Part shown: one piece after another, positions 1 to 8,872 of the stretch | Layout of the letters: the number at the start of each line of letters is the position of its first letter | Numbering within the stretch: the first letter of the stretch is position 1 | Origin: Phytoactinopolyspora halophila | GTDB lineage: Bacteria; Actinomycetota; Actinomycetes; Jiangellales; Jiangellaceae | DNA: 64,000 bases | Direction: 5' to 3' | Assembly (NCBI RefSeq): GCF_003287285.1 | Contig: NZ_QMIG01000005.1 | Span: 124,001-188,000, forward strand | Position numbers and translations under genes: made by a program | The notes under the pieces: model-generated | What the model was told of the DNA's origin: nothing | Databases searched by the model: none | The model's input: only the letters and a program-made list of their open reading frames with translations

Positions 1-1
1 C

Positions 2-2716
2 TCGCCCGCGCTGGGAGCCTGGGGCCTGGGTTGGGAAGTTTGGCTCGACGGTCTGGAGATCACCCAGTTCACGTATTTCCAGCAGGCTGGTGGGATCAGC
101 CTCGATCCGGTCTCGGTAGAGATCACATACGGGATAGAGCGCATCCTCATGGCGCTTCAGGGTGTGACCCACTTCAACGACATCGCCTATGCCCCGGGCG
201 TCTCTTACGGCGAGGTGTTCGGCCAGTCCGAATACGAGATGTCGCGTTACTACCTTGACGACGCCGACATCGACGCGAACCGGTCCCTGTTCGAGACCTA
301 TGCCGCCGAGGCCGAGCGCATGATCGCGCAGCGCCTTCCGGTACCAGCTCACAGCTATGTGCTGAAGTGCTCGCACGTTTTCAACGTGCTCGATGCGCGT
401 GGAGCGATCAGCACGACGGAACGTGCGCAGGCGTTCGCCCGGATGCGCGGCCTGGCACGCGAGGTGGCCAGCCTGTGGATGGCCCGGCGCGAGGAGCTGG
501 GGCATCCCCTGGGCACGGGTGTGCCGTCCGCACCGGCCGAGCTGCTGCTGCCCGAGGTGACCGAGGCGCCACTCGCGGCGCCGGACGAACCGGCGTCGCT
601 GCTGTTCGAGATCGGCACCGAGGAGATGCCACCGGCCGAGGTCACCAAAACGGTCGAGGCCGTGCGTTCGGGTGTGACTGACAAGCTTGCCGCGACACGG
701 CTGGGCCACGGCGAGATCAATGTCTACGGCACGCCGCGCCGCGTCGTCGTGACGATCGACGACGTCCAGCCCCGCGAGCCGGATGCCGAACGGACCGTCA
801 AGGGCCCGAAAGTCAGCGCCGCCTACGACGAGACGGGCGAGCCCACCAAGGCGCTACTCGGGTTCGCGCGGAGCAATGGTGTGGAGCTCGAGCAGCTCGG
901 CACAGCCTGGTTCGGCCAGAACGAACACGTCGTTCTGACGGTCACCGACATCGGGCGCGCCGCGCCGGATGTCCTGTCCGGCCTGCTTGCAGACGTCGTA
1001 TCCGGGCTCCGGTCGGACAAGAACATGCGGTGGAGCGACCCGTCGTTGTCGTTCACCCGGCCGATCCGATGGCTGACAGCGCTGCTCGGCGAGTCCGTGG
1101 TGCCGGTGCGGGTCTCCGCGCTGACCAGCAACCGGAACACGCGCGTTCACCGCACCGCGGAGCAACCGGAGGTCGCGGTGCCGTCGGCGGACGGTCATCT
1201 GCAGTTCCTGGCCAGTCACGGTATCGTCGCCGATCCCGCGCGTCGCCGTGCCGAGATCGTCGAGACGGCCCAGCAGCTCGCCGAGAAGGCCGGCGGCGAG
1301 ATCGACGTCGACGCCGAGTCCGATCTGATCGATGAGGTCACCAACCTCGTCGAACAGCCGCACGCGTTGCTCGGCTCGTTTGACCCCGCCTACCTCGAAC
1401 TGCCCGAGCAGGTGCTGACGACGGTGATGCGCAAGCACCAGCGGTACCTTCCGGTGCGCCGTCCCGACGGCACCTTGCTGCCGAACTTCGTCGCCGTGGC
1501 CAATGGCGAGATTGACGAAGGGTTGGTGCGCACCGGTAACGAGGCGGTGTTGCGCGCGCGCTACGAGGACGCGTCCTTCTTCTGGCGTGCGGACCTGGGT
1601 GTGGCACCGGAGGAGTTCCGTTCCCGGCTGACCCAGCTCACCTTCGAGGAACGGATCGGCTCCATGGCCGAACGTGCGGACCGGATCGCCTCCGTCGCCG
1701 TCGACTTGAGCTCGCACCTGACGATGGAATCCGGCGACCGGGAGACGCTGAACCGGGCGGCGGCGTTGGCGAAGTTCGACCTGGCCTCCCACATGGTCGT
1801 CGAGCTGCCCAGCCTGGCCGGGGTCATGGCCAGGGAGTACGCGGCCCGCGCTGGGGAGACCGAGGCGGTGGCCCAGGGGCTTTACGACATGGAGCTGCCG
1901 CGGCACACGAGCGACTCGCTGCCCGTGACGTTGCCGGGTGCACTGCTGGCACTGGCCGAACGGTTCGACCTGCTGATGGCACTGTTCGCGCTGGGTGCGA
2001 AGCCGACCGGGAGTTCCGACCCGTTCGGGCTGCGACGAGCCGCCCTGGGCGTCATCCGGATTCTGCGCGACCGCCCCGAGCTCGCCGAGGTCACCATCGA
2101 TCGAGGACTGGCCGCGGCGGCAGAGCGGCTCCGGGTGCAAGGCGTCGACGTCGGCGACGAGGCCGTGGCGGTCGCCCGCGAGTTCGTTCTCGGCAGGTTC
2201 GAACAGCAGTTGCGTGACGAAGGCGTGCCGGTCGACTTCGTCACGGCGGTACTGCCCGGCGCTGCCGCACCGGGCAAGGCGGTGGACGAGCTGGCCGTGC
2301 TCCGGCAACGTGCCGAGGACGCGAGCTTCCGGGAGCTCGTCGCAGCGTTGCAGCGGATCGCGCGGATCCTGCCCGACGGTACCCCGGCCCAGTTGGACAT
2401 GTCGCGGCTGCGCGAGCCGGCGGAGATGCAGCTGGCCGAGGCCGTGCAGGCGCTAGGGGACTGGTCGGACGGTTCGGTTGCGGCTTTCGCGGACGCCGGG
2501 AGCGCGATCATCGAACCGGTGAACACGTTCTTCGACGAGGTGCTGGTGATGGCCGAAGACGCCGGGGTGCGGTCGGCGCGGCTCGGGCTGTTGCGGACCG
2601 TGCTGGAGCGCAGCCCCGCGTCGGTCGACTGGTCTGCGTTGGACACCGCGCTGGGCCAGTCGTCGGCGTCGTCGGCGCCGTCTGCGTATACGTCGCCGGC
2701 GGCGTCCGCGTCGTAG
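2..2716 (+). CDS. glyQS: Glycyl-tRNA synthetase, fused alpha-beta form (5' partial)
   Basis: Charges tRNA-Gly with glycine in the cytoplasm. The frame is open from base 2, so the gene starts outside the window; about 904 residues are visible. Upstream of the first in-window ATG (149) the frame reads the GlyRS alpha-subunit hallmark GWEVWLDGLEITQFTYFQQ, followed by the rest of the alpha catalytic domain to about base 515. A short Ala/Pro/Glu-rich linker leads into the beta subunit, which opens with LLFEIGTEEMPP near base 600 and ends with the helical anticodon-binding region (FFDEVLVM) near the C terminus. Alpha and beta are therefore one polypeptide, as in chlamydial GlyRS. Many actinobacteria use the unrelated alpha2 enzyme instead. 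Family assignment is firm. Confidence 0.95.
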   Translation, partial: SPALGAWGLGWEVWLDGLEITQFTYFQQAGGISLDPVSVEITYGIERILMALQGVTHFNDIAYAPGVSYGEVFGQSEYEMSRYYLDDADIDANRSLFETYAAEAERMIAQRLPVPAHSYVLKCSHVFNVLDARGAISTTERAQAFARMRGLAREVASLWMARREELGHPLGTGVPSAPAELLLPEVTEAPLAAPDEPASLLFEIGTEEMPPAEVTKTVEAVRSGVTDKLAATRLGHGEINVYGTPRRVVVTIDDVQPREPDAERTVKGPKVSAAYDETGEPTKALLGFARSNGVELEQLGTAWFGQNEHVVLTVTDIGRAAPDVLSGLLADVVSGLRSDKNMRWSDPSLSFTRPIRWLTALLGESVVPVRVSALTSNRNTRVHRTAEQPEVAVPSADGHLQFLASHGIVADPARRRAEIVETAQQLAEKAGGEIDVDAESDLIDEVTNLVEQPHALLGSFDPAYLELPEQVLTTVMRKHQRYLPVRRPDGTLLPNFVAVANGEIDEGLVRTGNEAVLRARYEDASFFWRADLGVAPEEFRSRLTQLTFEERIGSMAERADRIASVAVDLSSHLTMESGDRETLNRAAALAKFDLASHMVVELPSLAGVMAREYAARAGETEAVAQGLYDMELPRHTSDSLPVTLPGALLALAERFDLLMALFALGAKPTGSSDPFGLRRAALGVIRILRDRPELAEVTIDRGLAAAAERLRVQGVDVGDEAVAVAREFVLGRFEQQLRDEGVPVDFVTAVLPGAAAPGKAVDELAVLRQRAEDASFRELVAALQRIARILPDGTPAQLDMSRLREPAEMQLAEAVQALGDWSDGSVAAFADAGSAIIEPVNTFFDEVLVMAEDAGVRSARLGLLRTVLERSPASVDWSALDTALGQSSASSAPSAYTSPAASAS

Positions 2717-2801
2717 GCGGCGGACGCCGGCTGTGGGCGGGTCAGCGCGCGAGGACGTATTGCGGGCGAGGTTGGTTACGCGGGCGACGCCACGGCGGGC
2801 A

Positions 2802-3545
2802 TCAGCTCGGTGGCGGCTCGGGAGCGTGCTGGTAGGGAAGGACGACGATCCGGTCCTTCTGTGCCTCGATGAGCTGCGGGTCTATCCGAGAGAGTGCCTG
2901 TAGCTCGGTGAACGACGTGTAGCCGCGCCGCAGCTCGCGATCGTTGACGAAATTGCTGACGAGCCCGGCATCCCAGCCGAGGACGTCGATGATGCTGTCG
3001 GCGGTCGCGTTGTTCAGGTCGATCATGCCGCCGTCGTCGTACGGTTGGCGCTGATCGTGCAACCGATCCCGCGACGTGCGGTGTGACCGGCGAAGCTCGG
3101 GTCGGCCGATCCCCAGTTCGATGGCGAGCTGGGGATCGCTCTCGGCGATGCCCTTGGCTTCTTTGCGGCGCTCGCGATTCTCCAGTGCCTCGTGCACGGC
3201 TGGATCGGTTTCGGGTCCCTTTCGGTCGAAGACGATCTCGTGCCCGCTGACGGCTGCCGTCGTGCCTCCGACGGCAGCACCGATGATCAGCCATCCGAAG
3301 ACCGCGCCGGCGGTGTCGGTGGCCATCCCGGCGACGATCGCGGCGGAGGTGAGGGCAAGCGCGGCGGTCGTGATCAGCCAGCCTGCGGTACGTGCTCGCC
3401 AGTAGATCTGGGCAGCTGGCACCCAGGACAGGAAACTCATGCTGATGATGGGGATCAATATCCACACGAATCGGCCGACAAACCGAGCCCGGGACTCGAC
3501 GCGGGCGTTGTGGCCGTGCGGACGGATACGTTCCACAGCACACAC
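2802..3545 (-). CDS. Membrane protein with C-terminal ComEA-like helix-hairpin-helix
   Basis: Unknown function. The 247-residue product has two or three hydrophobic segments in the first 105 residues (around WILIPIISMSFLSW, then AGWLITTAALALTSAAIVAG and VFGWLIIGAAVGG), then a charged linker. Residues from about 175 to 240 read IDLNNATADSIIDVLGW...FTELQALSRI, which has the two-hairpin pattern of the ComEA-type helix-hairpin-helix domain used for non-specific DNA binding or protein contacts. No competence genes lie nearby. It is downstream of, and codirectional with, the ArsR gene (gap about 107 bp). The start is uncertain; an internal Met in MSFLSW would remove the first membrane segment. Confidence 0.75.
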   Translation of the reverse strand: MCAVERIRPHGHNARVESRARFVGRFVWILIPIISMSFLSWVPAAQIYWRARTAGWLITTAALALTSAAIVAGMATDTAGAVFGWLIIGAAVGGTTAAVSGHEIVFDRKGPETDPAVHEALENRERRKEAKGIAESDPQLAIELGIGRPELRRSHRTSRDRLHDQRQPYDDGGMIDLNNATADSIIDVLGWDAGLVSNFVNDRELRRGYTSFTELQALSRIDPQLIEAQKDRIVVLPYQHAPEPPPS

Positions 3546-3652
3546 TGTGCCATACCCGTTGCGTTACCAGGTTTCTCCGTGCCGTGACACGTCTACAGCC
3601 GTGTTATGGCCCGAGAAAACGTACCAAACATGATCATTCTGAAGTGGTGGTG

Positions 3653-4018
3653 TCAGCCGAGTTCGTGCACGTGGTGCGGATCGTGTTCGCGGGGGTGCTC
3701 GCCCTTGGCGTGATCGGCGTGGAACAGGGCCTGTTCCAGGAGCTGGCGCACGTGCGTGTCGGCGGCGTGGTAGTAGATGAACGTCCCCTCCCGGCGTCCT
3801 TCTACCAGGCCGGTGAGCCGGAGTTTGGCCAGGTGCTGGCTGACGGCACTCGGGGTCGAGTTGACCAGCTCGGCCAGGCAGTTGACGGACGATTCGCCTT
3901 GGAGTAGCGCCCACATGATCTTGATGCGGGTGGGATCGGCCAGCATGCGCAGCGCACGGGCCGCGCCGTCGACCTGATCGGCCGTGGGCATCTGAAACTC
4001 GACGGCTCCGTCATGCAT
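3653..4018 (-). CDS. ArsR/SmtB-family metal-sensing repressor
   Basis: Small winged-helix repressor of about 121 residues. The recognition region reads STPSAVSQHLAKLRLTGLV followed by the wing EGRREGTFIYYH, typical of ArsR/SmtB proteins. The C terminus is rich in His, Asp and Glu (HADHAKGEHPREHDPHHVHELG in part), like the nickel/cobalt/zinc sensors of the NmtR/KmtR/CzrA type, so it probably releases DNA on binding a divalent metal. The start MHDGAVEF at 4018 was chosen over a start at 4045 because the shorter product begins just before the conserved helix and leaves the operator dyad outside the gene. It is divergent from a CDF exporter, which is the classical arrangement of sensor and target. 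Confidence 0.9.
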   Translation of the reverse strand: MHDGAVEFQMPTADQVDGAARALRMLADPTRIKIMWALLQGESSVNCLAELVNSTPSAVSQHLAKLRLTGLVEGRREGTFIYYHAADTHVRQLLEQALFHADHAKGEHPREHDPHHVHELG

Positions 4019-4047
4019 GTAGACCAGAGTACTACGCGACGGCAATT

Positions 4048-4077
4048 ACTTAGTATATAAGCAGATAAGTATACTGT
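4048..4077. promoter_or_regulatory. Probable ArsR operator between arsR-type gene and CDF exporter
   Basis: An AT-rich island in otherwise GC-rich DNA. AGTATA (4052-4057) and TATACT (4070-4075) form a perfect 6-bp inverted repeat separated by 12 bp, the layout expected of an ArsR/SmtB dyad. It sits just upstream of both divergent start codons, so one bound repressor could silence both genes. Assignment is by position and symmetry; metal identity is not visible. Confidence 0.6.
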
Positions 4078-4082
4078 CAGCC

Positions 4083-5183
4083 ATGTCGAATCGGATAGCT
4101 GGCAGCATCGAGATCAACAGCGACGGTTCCCGGCATCCCGCCGAGCACTGCCGGGGGCACGACCACGCGACGAGATTGCGACGCCTGTTGCACGCCTTGC
4201 GGCCTCATGGGCATGACGCAACGGAATCGATCGAGGCGGTCGAAGAGAACAGCGACGCCGGGGCGCGGGCGGCGAATACCGGAGTGCGGGCTGCGGATGC
4301 CGGAGTCCGGGCCGCGTGGGTCGGGCTGGCAGGGATGCTCGTGACCGCCGGCGCGCAGCTGGCGATCGTGGCCGTCAGCGGATCGATCGGCCTGCTGGCC
4401 GATGCGGTTCACAGTTTCAGCCATGCCGTGACGACCATTCCGCTGCTGGTCGCGTTCCGGTTGGGGCGCCGGGCCCCCACCAAGCGATATCCCTATGGCT
4501 ATCGCCGCGCGGAGGACCTCGCAGGGGTCTTCATCACGCTCGTCATCGCGCTCTCCGCCGTGTTGATCATCATCGAGTCGATCCATGCCGTGATCGACCC
4601 CAGGGAGCTCGCCAATCTGGGGTGGGTCCTGGCTGCCGCCCTGGTCGGCGTGCTGGGAAACGAGCTCGTCGCGATCTACCGGATCCGGGTCGGTCGCCGG
4701 ATCGGATCGGCCGCGCTAGTGGCTGAAGGTCACCACGCCCGCGCTGACGGGCTGACGTCTCTGGTGGTGGTCGTGGGCGTCGTTGGCGTGTGGGCCGGCG
4801 TCCCACAGGCCGACGCCATCGCCGGGTTCCTGGTCGCTGTGGCGATCGTGGGGATACTGGTGAATTCGTGCCGTACAGTCGTCCGCCGCCTGATGGACGG
4901 CGTGGACGACGGGACGGTGGAGAGCATCGAAGCCGTGGCGGCGAGCGTGGATGGTGTCCGGGACGTCGGACGCGTCCGTGCCAGGTGGACCGGCCACCGT
5001 CTCGAGGCGGACATCGACATTGCTGTTGACGCCTCGGTCAGCCTCGAGCGAGCAGCATGCGTTGCAGACGACGTGAGTGACACCCTTCGGCATCATGTCC
5101 GTCACCTTCACCAGGTGATCGTCCACCTCCGCCCCTCCCATGATCATCGATACGATCCCCAGTCCCGGGTTGGACATGGTTGA
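4083..5183 (+). CDS. Cation diffusion facilitator (CDF) metal exporter
   Basis: Inner-membrane divalent-cation/proton antiporter of 366 residues. Six membrane helices span about residues 75 to 270. The metal-site helices are visible: GLLADAVHSFSHAVTT in helix 2 and EGHHARADGLTS in helix 5, the latter with the family HxxxD pair. A cytoplasmic C-terminal domain with His-rich tail (RHHVRHLHQVIVHLRPSHDH) follows. The N terminus carries an unusual 70-residue His-containing extension with a repeated Ala-rich stretch (ARAANTGVRAADAGVRAA), possibly a metal-gathering tail. Divergent from the ArsR gene and probably derepressed by excess Zn, Co, Ni or Fe. Confidence 0.92.
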   Translation: MSNRIAGSIEINSDGSRHPAEHCRGHDHATRLRRLLHALRPHGHDATESIEAVEENSDAGARAANTGVRAADAGVRAAWVGLAGMLVTAGAQLAIVAVSGSIGLLADAVHSFSHAVTTIPLLVAFRLGRRAPTKRYPYGYRRAEDLAGVFITLVIALSAVLIIIESIHAVIDPRELANLGWVLAAALVGVLGNELVAIYRIRVGRRIGSAALVAEGHHARADGLTSLVVVVGVVGVWAGVPQADAIAGFLVAVAIVGILVNSCRTVVRRLMDGVDDGTVESIEAVAASVDGVRDVGRVRARWTGHRLEADIDIAVDASVSLERAACVADDVSDTLRHHVRHLHQVIVHLRPSHDHRYDPQSRVGHG

Positions 5184-5205
5184 TGACTACGGGAGGGGCG
5201 GCCTG

Positions 5206-5508
5206 TTACGGCTGCCGGTGCCTCCGGTCGGCCTGTTCTCGGCGGCGGGGCGCGTACTTGGGGTGCGCGTCGACCATCAGGCCGATCAAGCGTTCCCAAG
5301 CGGACCAGGTCAGTGTCGTGGCTGCGTAAGGTCGGTGCCCGATATACCCCATGGCGATGGCGAGCTGGGGGGTCATGTCGGTGGGTGCGGCATCGAGGAA
5401 CAGGCGGACGAACATCTCGGTGGAGTGCGTCTCGCCGAGATCGCGTCGATGCCGCGTACTGTGGTTCGGTGGCTCCTGACACCACCTAACGCTGCAGGTC
5501 TCGCTCAT
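5206..5508 (-). CDS. Small hypothetical protein with N-terminal CxxxxC
   Basis: About 100 residues, no recognised family. It opens MSETCSVRWCQEPPNHSTRHR, a short Cys/His cluster that could bind metal, then has an amphipathic middle with several Trp and hydrophobic residues (MFVRLFLDAAP, TLTWSAWERLIGLMVDA) and a very basic C terminus (RRREQADRRHRQP). Start at 5508 has an AAGG-like ribosome site just upstream; a start at 5520 is possible. Codon position bias and clean fit between CDF and Nudix genes support it being real. It is codirectional with the Nudix gene upstream. Confidence 0.55.
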   Translation of the reverse strand: MSETCSVRWCQEPPNHSTRHRRDLGETHSTEMFVRLFLDAAPTDMTPQLAIAMGYIGHRPYAATTLTWSAWERLIGLMVDAHPKYAPRRREQADRRHRQP

Positions 5509-5732
5509 GCCCTTCACCATCCTCGTCGTAGGCGCGGAGGCCGGTTGTCTCGTCCTGGCGAGTCCCAGGATCGGTTCTTACCTGGCACGACGGACTCTTG
5601 CGCCAATCATGACGCGCATTTCGACCACAAGTGACGGGATGGCTAACATGTCGTGATGTTGTAATCGGCTCGCAGTGCAGCGTGACCGATGAGCACGCGC
5701 CGTTGTGGCGTGACGGCCGCGAAGCTTCGCGG

Positions 5733-6290
5733 TCAGTGTGCGAGGAGCTGGCCGACGCGAGAAAGCGTCTCCTGGAGATTCTCTTCGGCCGTGGCCGAGA
5801 TCGCCGCTGGGACGGTAAGCCAGCGAAGCGGTGCCTCGCCGTGTTCCGGGCGTATGCTTTCCGGAGCTTGCGTTGCCAGCACGAACCTGATGTCGGCGTG
5901 CTCGTGAGCTGGTTCGGTATCGCTGGCGGCGACCGGAACCACGACGACATGCACGATGGATTCGTCAGGCCACGGCACGAGGTCGGTGAGTCCGGTCTCT
6001 TCACGGCCTTCGCGCAGCGCGATGTCGATCGGCGTGATCTCTCCCGGATCGCCGTGCCCGCCGACCTGCAGCCAGGCGTGCTGGCGCGGGTGCCAGCGCA
6101 GCAGCACGCGCTGCGTCGGTGGATGAACGATGAGAGCCGATGCCGTGACGTGGATGCGAGTGGAGCGTAGCCACGGGTCACGTGCCGTCTTGACGAGATC
6201 GCGGGTCCGGGCGAGATCGACGGACTCCAGCGGATCTCGGGCACGATAGCTCGACAGGAGATCGGCGACGGGCGAATTCAGGGCTGCCAT
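5733..6290 (-). CDS. Nudix hydrolase
   Basis: Hydrolyses a nucleoside-diphosphate-linked substrate; the substrate is not predictable. The Nudix box is at about residues 77-100: GHGDPGE, then IALREGREETGL, with the Glu/Arg pattern that binds Mg2+. One more residue than the classic GX5EX7REUXEEXGU lies between the first Glu and the RE pair. The first 40 residues form a helical extension (LLSSYRARDPLESVDLARTRDLV) seen in many actinobacterial Nudix proteins. ATG 6290 is preferred to the TTG at 6299. Monocistronic; upstream is the isoprenoid operon on the other strand. Confidence 0.9.
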   Translation of the reverse strand: MAALNSPVADLLSSYRARDPLESVDLARTRDLVKTARDPWLRSTRIHVTASALIVHPPTQRVLLRWHPRQHAWLQVGGHGDPGEITPIDIALREGREETGLTDLVPWPDESIVHVVVVPVAASDTEPAHEHADIRFVLATQAPESIRPEHGEAPLRWLTVPAAISATAEENLQETLSRVGQLLAH

Positions 6291-6528
6291 GTCGGCCAAC
6301 TTAGCGCCCCGAGGCCAGCAGGTGTTGGCACCTTAACGGTGACATTGTCGACATGCCGAAACGAGGCCCCTCTCGCACCCGAGATCACACACTTATCGTC
6401 AATTGCCATAACTGAAAGTGACGGCGATGTCACTCGGCATGGGCGGCACCGACGTGCCCCAGACGGGCGATAGCGGGCCTGCTGAATACGCGAGATCCGG
6501 GTGGCAATCCGACGGAAGGTGGCACAGC

Positions 6529-7569
6529 ATGGCCGTCCTCGAGACGTTCACCGATGATCGCCCTGCCGATGAGGTGCTGCGCTGGAGCCGTGCCATGGTC
6601 GAGCCGGCCCTCCGCACGGCCGTCGACGAGCTCGACGAGCCGATGCGGCACGTCGCGTCGTATCACTTCGGCTGGTGCGACGAGCAGGGACGGCCGACAT
6701 CGGGGCAGGGTGGCAAGGTCTTGCGACCGGCCCTGACCCTCTTGTGCGCCGAGGCCGTCGGTGGCGCCCCGAGTTCGGCGGTTCCGGCCGCCGTCGCGGT
6801 CGAGCTCGCACACAACTTCTCCCTGCTTCACGACGACGTCATGGATGGCGACCACACCAGGCGTCACCGCCGGACCGCATGGACGGTGTTCGGTGTCGAC
6901 GCTGCGGTCTTGGTCGGTGACGGCTTGCTGACCCTGGCGTCGCATGTCGTGGCAACCAGCGGCCATCCAGCTGCTCAGGACGGGACCCGCCTGCTCAGCG
7001 CCGCCTTGCTGGATCTCGTGAATGGGCAGGCGGCAGATCTCGAGTGCGAGGGCCGCGACGATGTGGACGTCGCGGAATGCCTGGCCATGGTGAACGGCAA
7101 GACGGCAGCGTTGCTCGGCGCCGCATGCGCGCTCGGTGCGTCCTTCGGTAACGCCGAGCAGCGTCAGGTCACCGGTATGCACGAGTTCGGGCGCCAGGTG
7201 GGGATGGCCTTTCAGATCGCCGACGATCTGCTGGGCATCTGGGGAGATCCCGACGTCCTGGGCAAGCCCGTCCATGCCGACCTGCGAGCGCGCAAGAAGA
7301 CCGTTCCCGTCGTCGCCGCGTTGACGTCTGGCACGCCCGCCGGGCAGCAGCTCGCGGAACTCTACAACCGTGCCACTCCGCTCAGCGAGAGCGAACTCGC
7401 GCATGCGGCGGAGCTGATCGAAGCCGCCGGCGGGCGGGCGTGGGCACGGGAGCAGACGGACGCCTTCCTCGCCCGGGCACTCGGCCAGCTAGAGGCGGCA
7501 GGCGTCCGGCGCCGGGCATGTGCCGAACTGGCGACGCTGGCGCGACTGATCGTCGACCGCAACCACTAA
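6529..7569 (+). CDS. Polyprenyl (farnesyl/geranylgeranyl) diphosphate synthase
   Basis: Condenses IPP with an allylic diphosphate to make the linear precursor of the locus terpene. Both metal-binding Asp motifs are present: first [10 protein letters not shown] (about residue 102) and second [12 protein letters not shown] (about residue 231), with the GGKVLRPAL substrate loop before the first and KTVPVVAA after the second. I set the start at 6529 (MAVLETF) because GGAAGG lies about 10 bases upstream; in-frame GTG 6418 or ATG 6427 would add a non-conserved Gly/Ser-rich tail of up to 37 residues. Chain length (C15 versus C20) cannot be fixed by eye. First gene of the five-gene isoprenoid operon. 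Confidence 0.93.
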   Translation: MAVLETFTDDRPADEVLRWSRAMVEPALRTAVDELDEPMRHVASYHFGWCDEQGRPTSGQGGKVLRPALTLLCAEAVGGAPSSAVPAAVAVELAHNFSLLHDDVMDGDHTRRHRRTAWTVFGVDAAVLVGDGLLTLASHVVATSGHPAAQDGTRLLSAALLDLVNGQAADLECEGRDDVDVAECLAMVNGKTAALLGAACALGASFGNAEQRQVTGMHEFGRQVGMAFQIADDLLGIWGDPDVLGKPVHADLRARKKTVPVVAALTSGTPAGQQLAELYNRATPLSESELAHAAELIEAAGGRAWAREQTDAFLARALGQLEAAGVRRRACAELATLARLIVDRNH

Positions 7570-7591
7570 CCGTGCCGGAGGTATCCCCTGT

Positions 7592-8872
7592 ATGTGTGCT
7601 GATCAGAGATCCGACTTGGCGATGACAGCCCACCGGAGCGTGCGAGACGCGGGAACCGTCCTGGTTGCCGACGCGTTGCACGGGCTGGAGCCGGACGTCA
7701 TCCCGTGCCCGGCGGCAGAGTTCGTCGCCGGGGAGCTTCGGCGAAGGGAGATTGCCGCCACGATCGCTCCGCTGCACCTCGATCCGGCCGGTGCGTCCGA
7801 TTCGGACGTGGTGGAGTTCACCGCCGTGCTCGACGGTACCGACGGCCGTGCGGGCCTCGGCCTGGCCGCGTCCCGCGTCCCCGAAGCTTCCGGAATCCGG
7901 CAGGCCGCGAGCGACGCGCTCGCCCGCTGGGCTGCGGTCGCTCAACCGCGAACCGTGCTGCTGGCTTCTCCCAGGTCGTTCTGCGCAGGGGTAGAGCGGG
8001 CGATCGACGTCGTCTGGCGCCTGCTGGAACAGCGCGGCGGCCCGATCTACGTACGCAAACAGATCGTGCACAACACGCACGTGGTGTCCGAGCTGGAAGA
8101 GCACGGCGCCGTCTTCGTGGACGAGCTGGACTCCGTGCCGGAGGGTGCCACGGTGGTGTTTTCCGCGCACGGGGTGTCACCGGAAGTGCGAGCCGAGGCG
8201 CAGCGGCGCGGGCTGGATGCGATCGACGCGACCTGCCCGCTGGTGACCAAGGTGCACAGCGAGGCTCGCCGGTTCGCGAATCGGGGCGACACGGTCGTGT
8301 TGATCGGCCACGCGGGACACGAAGAGGTCGAAGGCACTCTCGGCGAGGCACCCGGGGAAACGGTACTGGTCGAGGACGCGGCCGATGTCGAGAATCTCGC
8401 CGTCGACGACCCGTCGCGGGTGTCGTATCTGACGCAGACCACGCTGGCCGTGGACGAGACCACCGAGGTGCTGGAGGCGCTCCGGGACCGGTTCCCGGAT
8501 CTGCGTGGCCCCGCTTCGGACGACATCTGCTACGCCTCGACCAACCGGCAGGACGCGCTGAAAGTCATCGCCGAGGAGTCCGACCTGGTTCTCGTCGTCG
8601 GATCGGACAACTCCTCGAACTCGTTGCGCCTGGTCGAGCTGGCCCACCGTTACGGCACGCCGGCATACCTCGTCGACGACGCCGGTGACATCCGCGCCGA
8701 ATGGCTGAGCGGCGTTGACGTCGTCGGGCTCACCGCCGGCGCGTCGGCTCCGTCACGCCTGACCGAAGAGATCATCACCGCCTTGGGCGGGCTGGGGCCG
8801 GTCACCGTGAGGGAGCGCAAGACGGTCGAAGAGACCGTGGAATTCAACCTACCGTCGGCAGTGCGGCCATGA
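7592..8872 (+). CDS. ispH: 4-hydroxy-3-methylbut-2-enyl diphosphate reductase with N-terminal extension
   Basis: Last step of the MEP pathway: a [4Fe-4S] enzyme that turns HMBPP into IPP and DMAPP. The three cluster Cys are visible at about residues 131 (SFCAGVERA), 215 ([10 protein letters not shown]) and 313 ([11 protein letters not shown]). IspH normally starts right before the first Cys motif, but here about 118 residues precede it, containing [12 protein letters not shown] and [21 protein letters not shown] do not recognise this part. GGAGGT lies about 11 bases before ATG 7592. Gap of 22 bp to the prenyl synthase and ATGA overlap with dxs. Probably a locus-specific paralogue, with the housekeeping copy elsewhere. 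Confidence 0.93.
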   Translation: MCADQRSDLAMTAHRSVRDAGTVLVADALHGLEPDVIPCPAAEFVAGELRRREIAATIAPLHLDPAGASDSDVVEFTAVLDGTDGRAGLGLAASRVPEASGIRQAASDALARWAAVAQPRTVLLASPRSFCAGVERAIDVVWRLLEQRGGPIYVRKQIVHNTHVVSELEEHGAVFVDELDSVPEGATVVFSAHGVSPEVRAEAQRRGLDAIDATCPLVTKVHSEARRFANRGDTVVLIGHAGHEEVEGTLGEAPGETVLVEDAADVENLAVDDPSRVSYLTQTTLAVDETTEVLEALRDRFPDLRGPASDDICYASTNRQDALKVIAEESDLVLVVGSDNSSNSLRLVELAHRYGTPAYLVDDAGDIRAEWLSGVDVVGLTAGASAPSRLTEEIITALGGLGPVTVRERKTVEETVEFNLPSAVRP

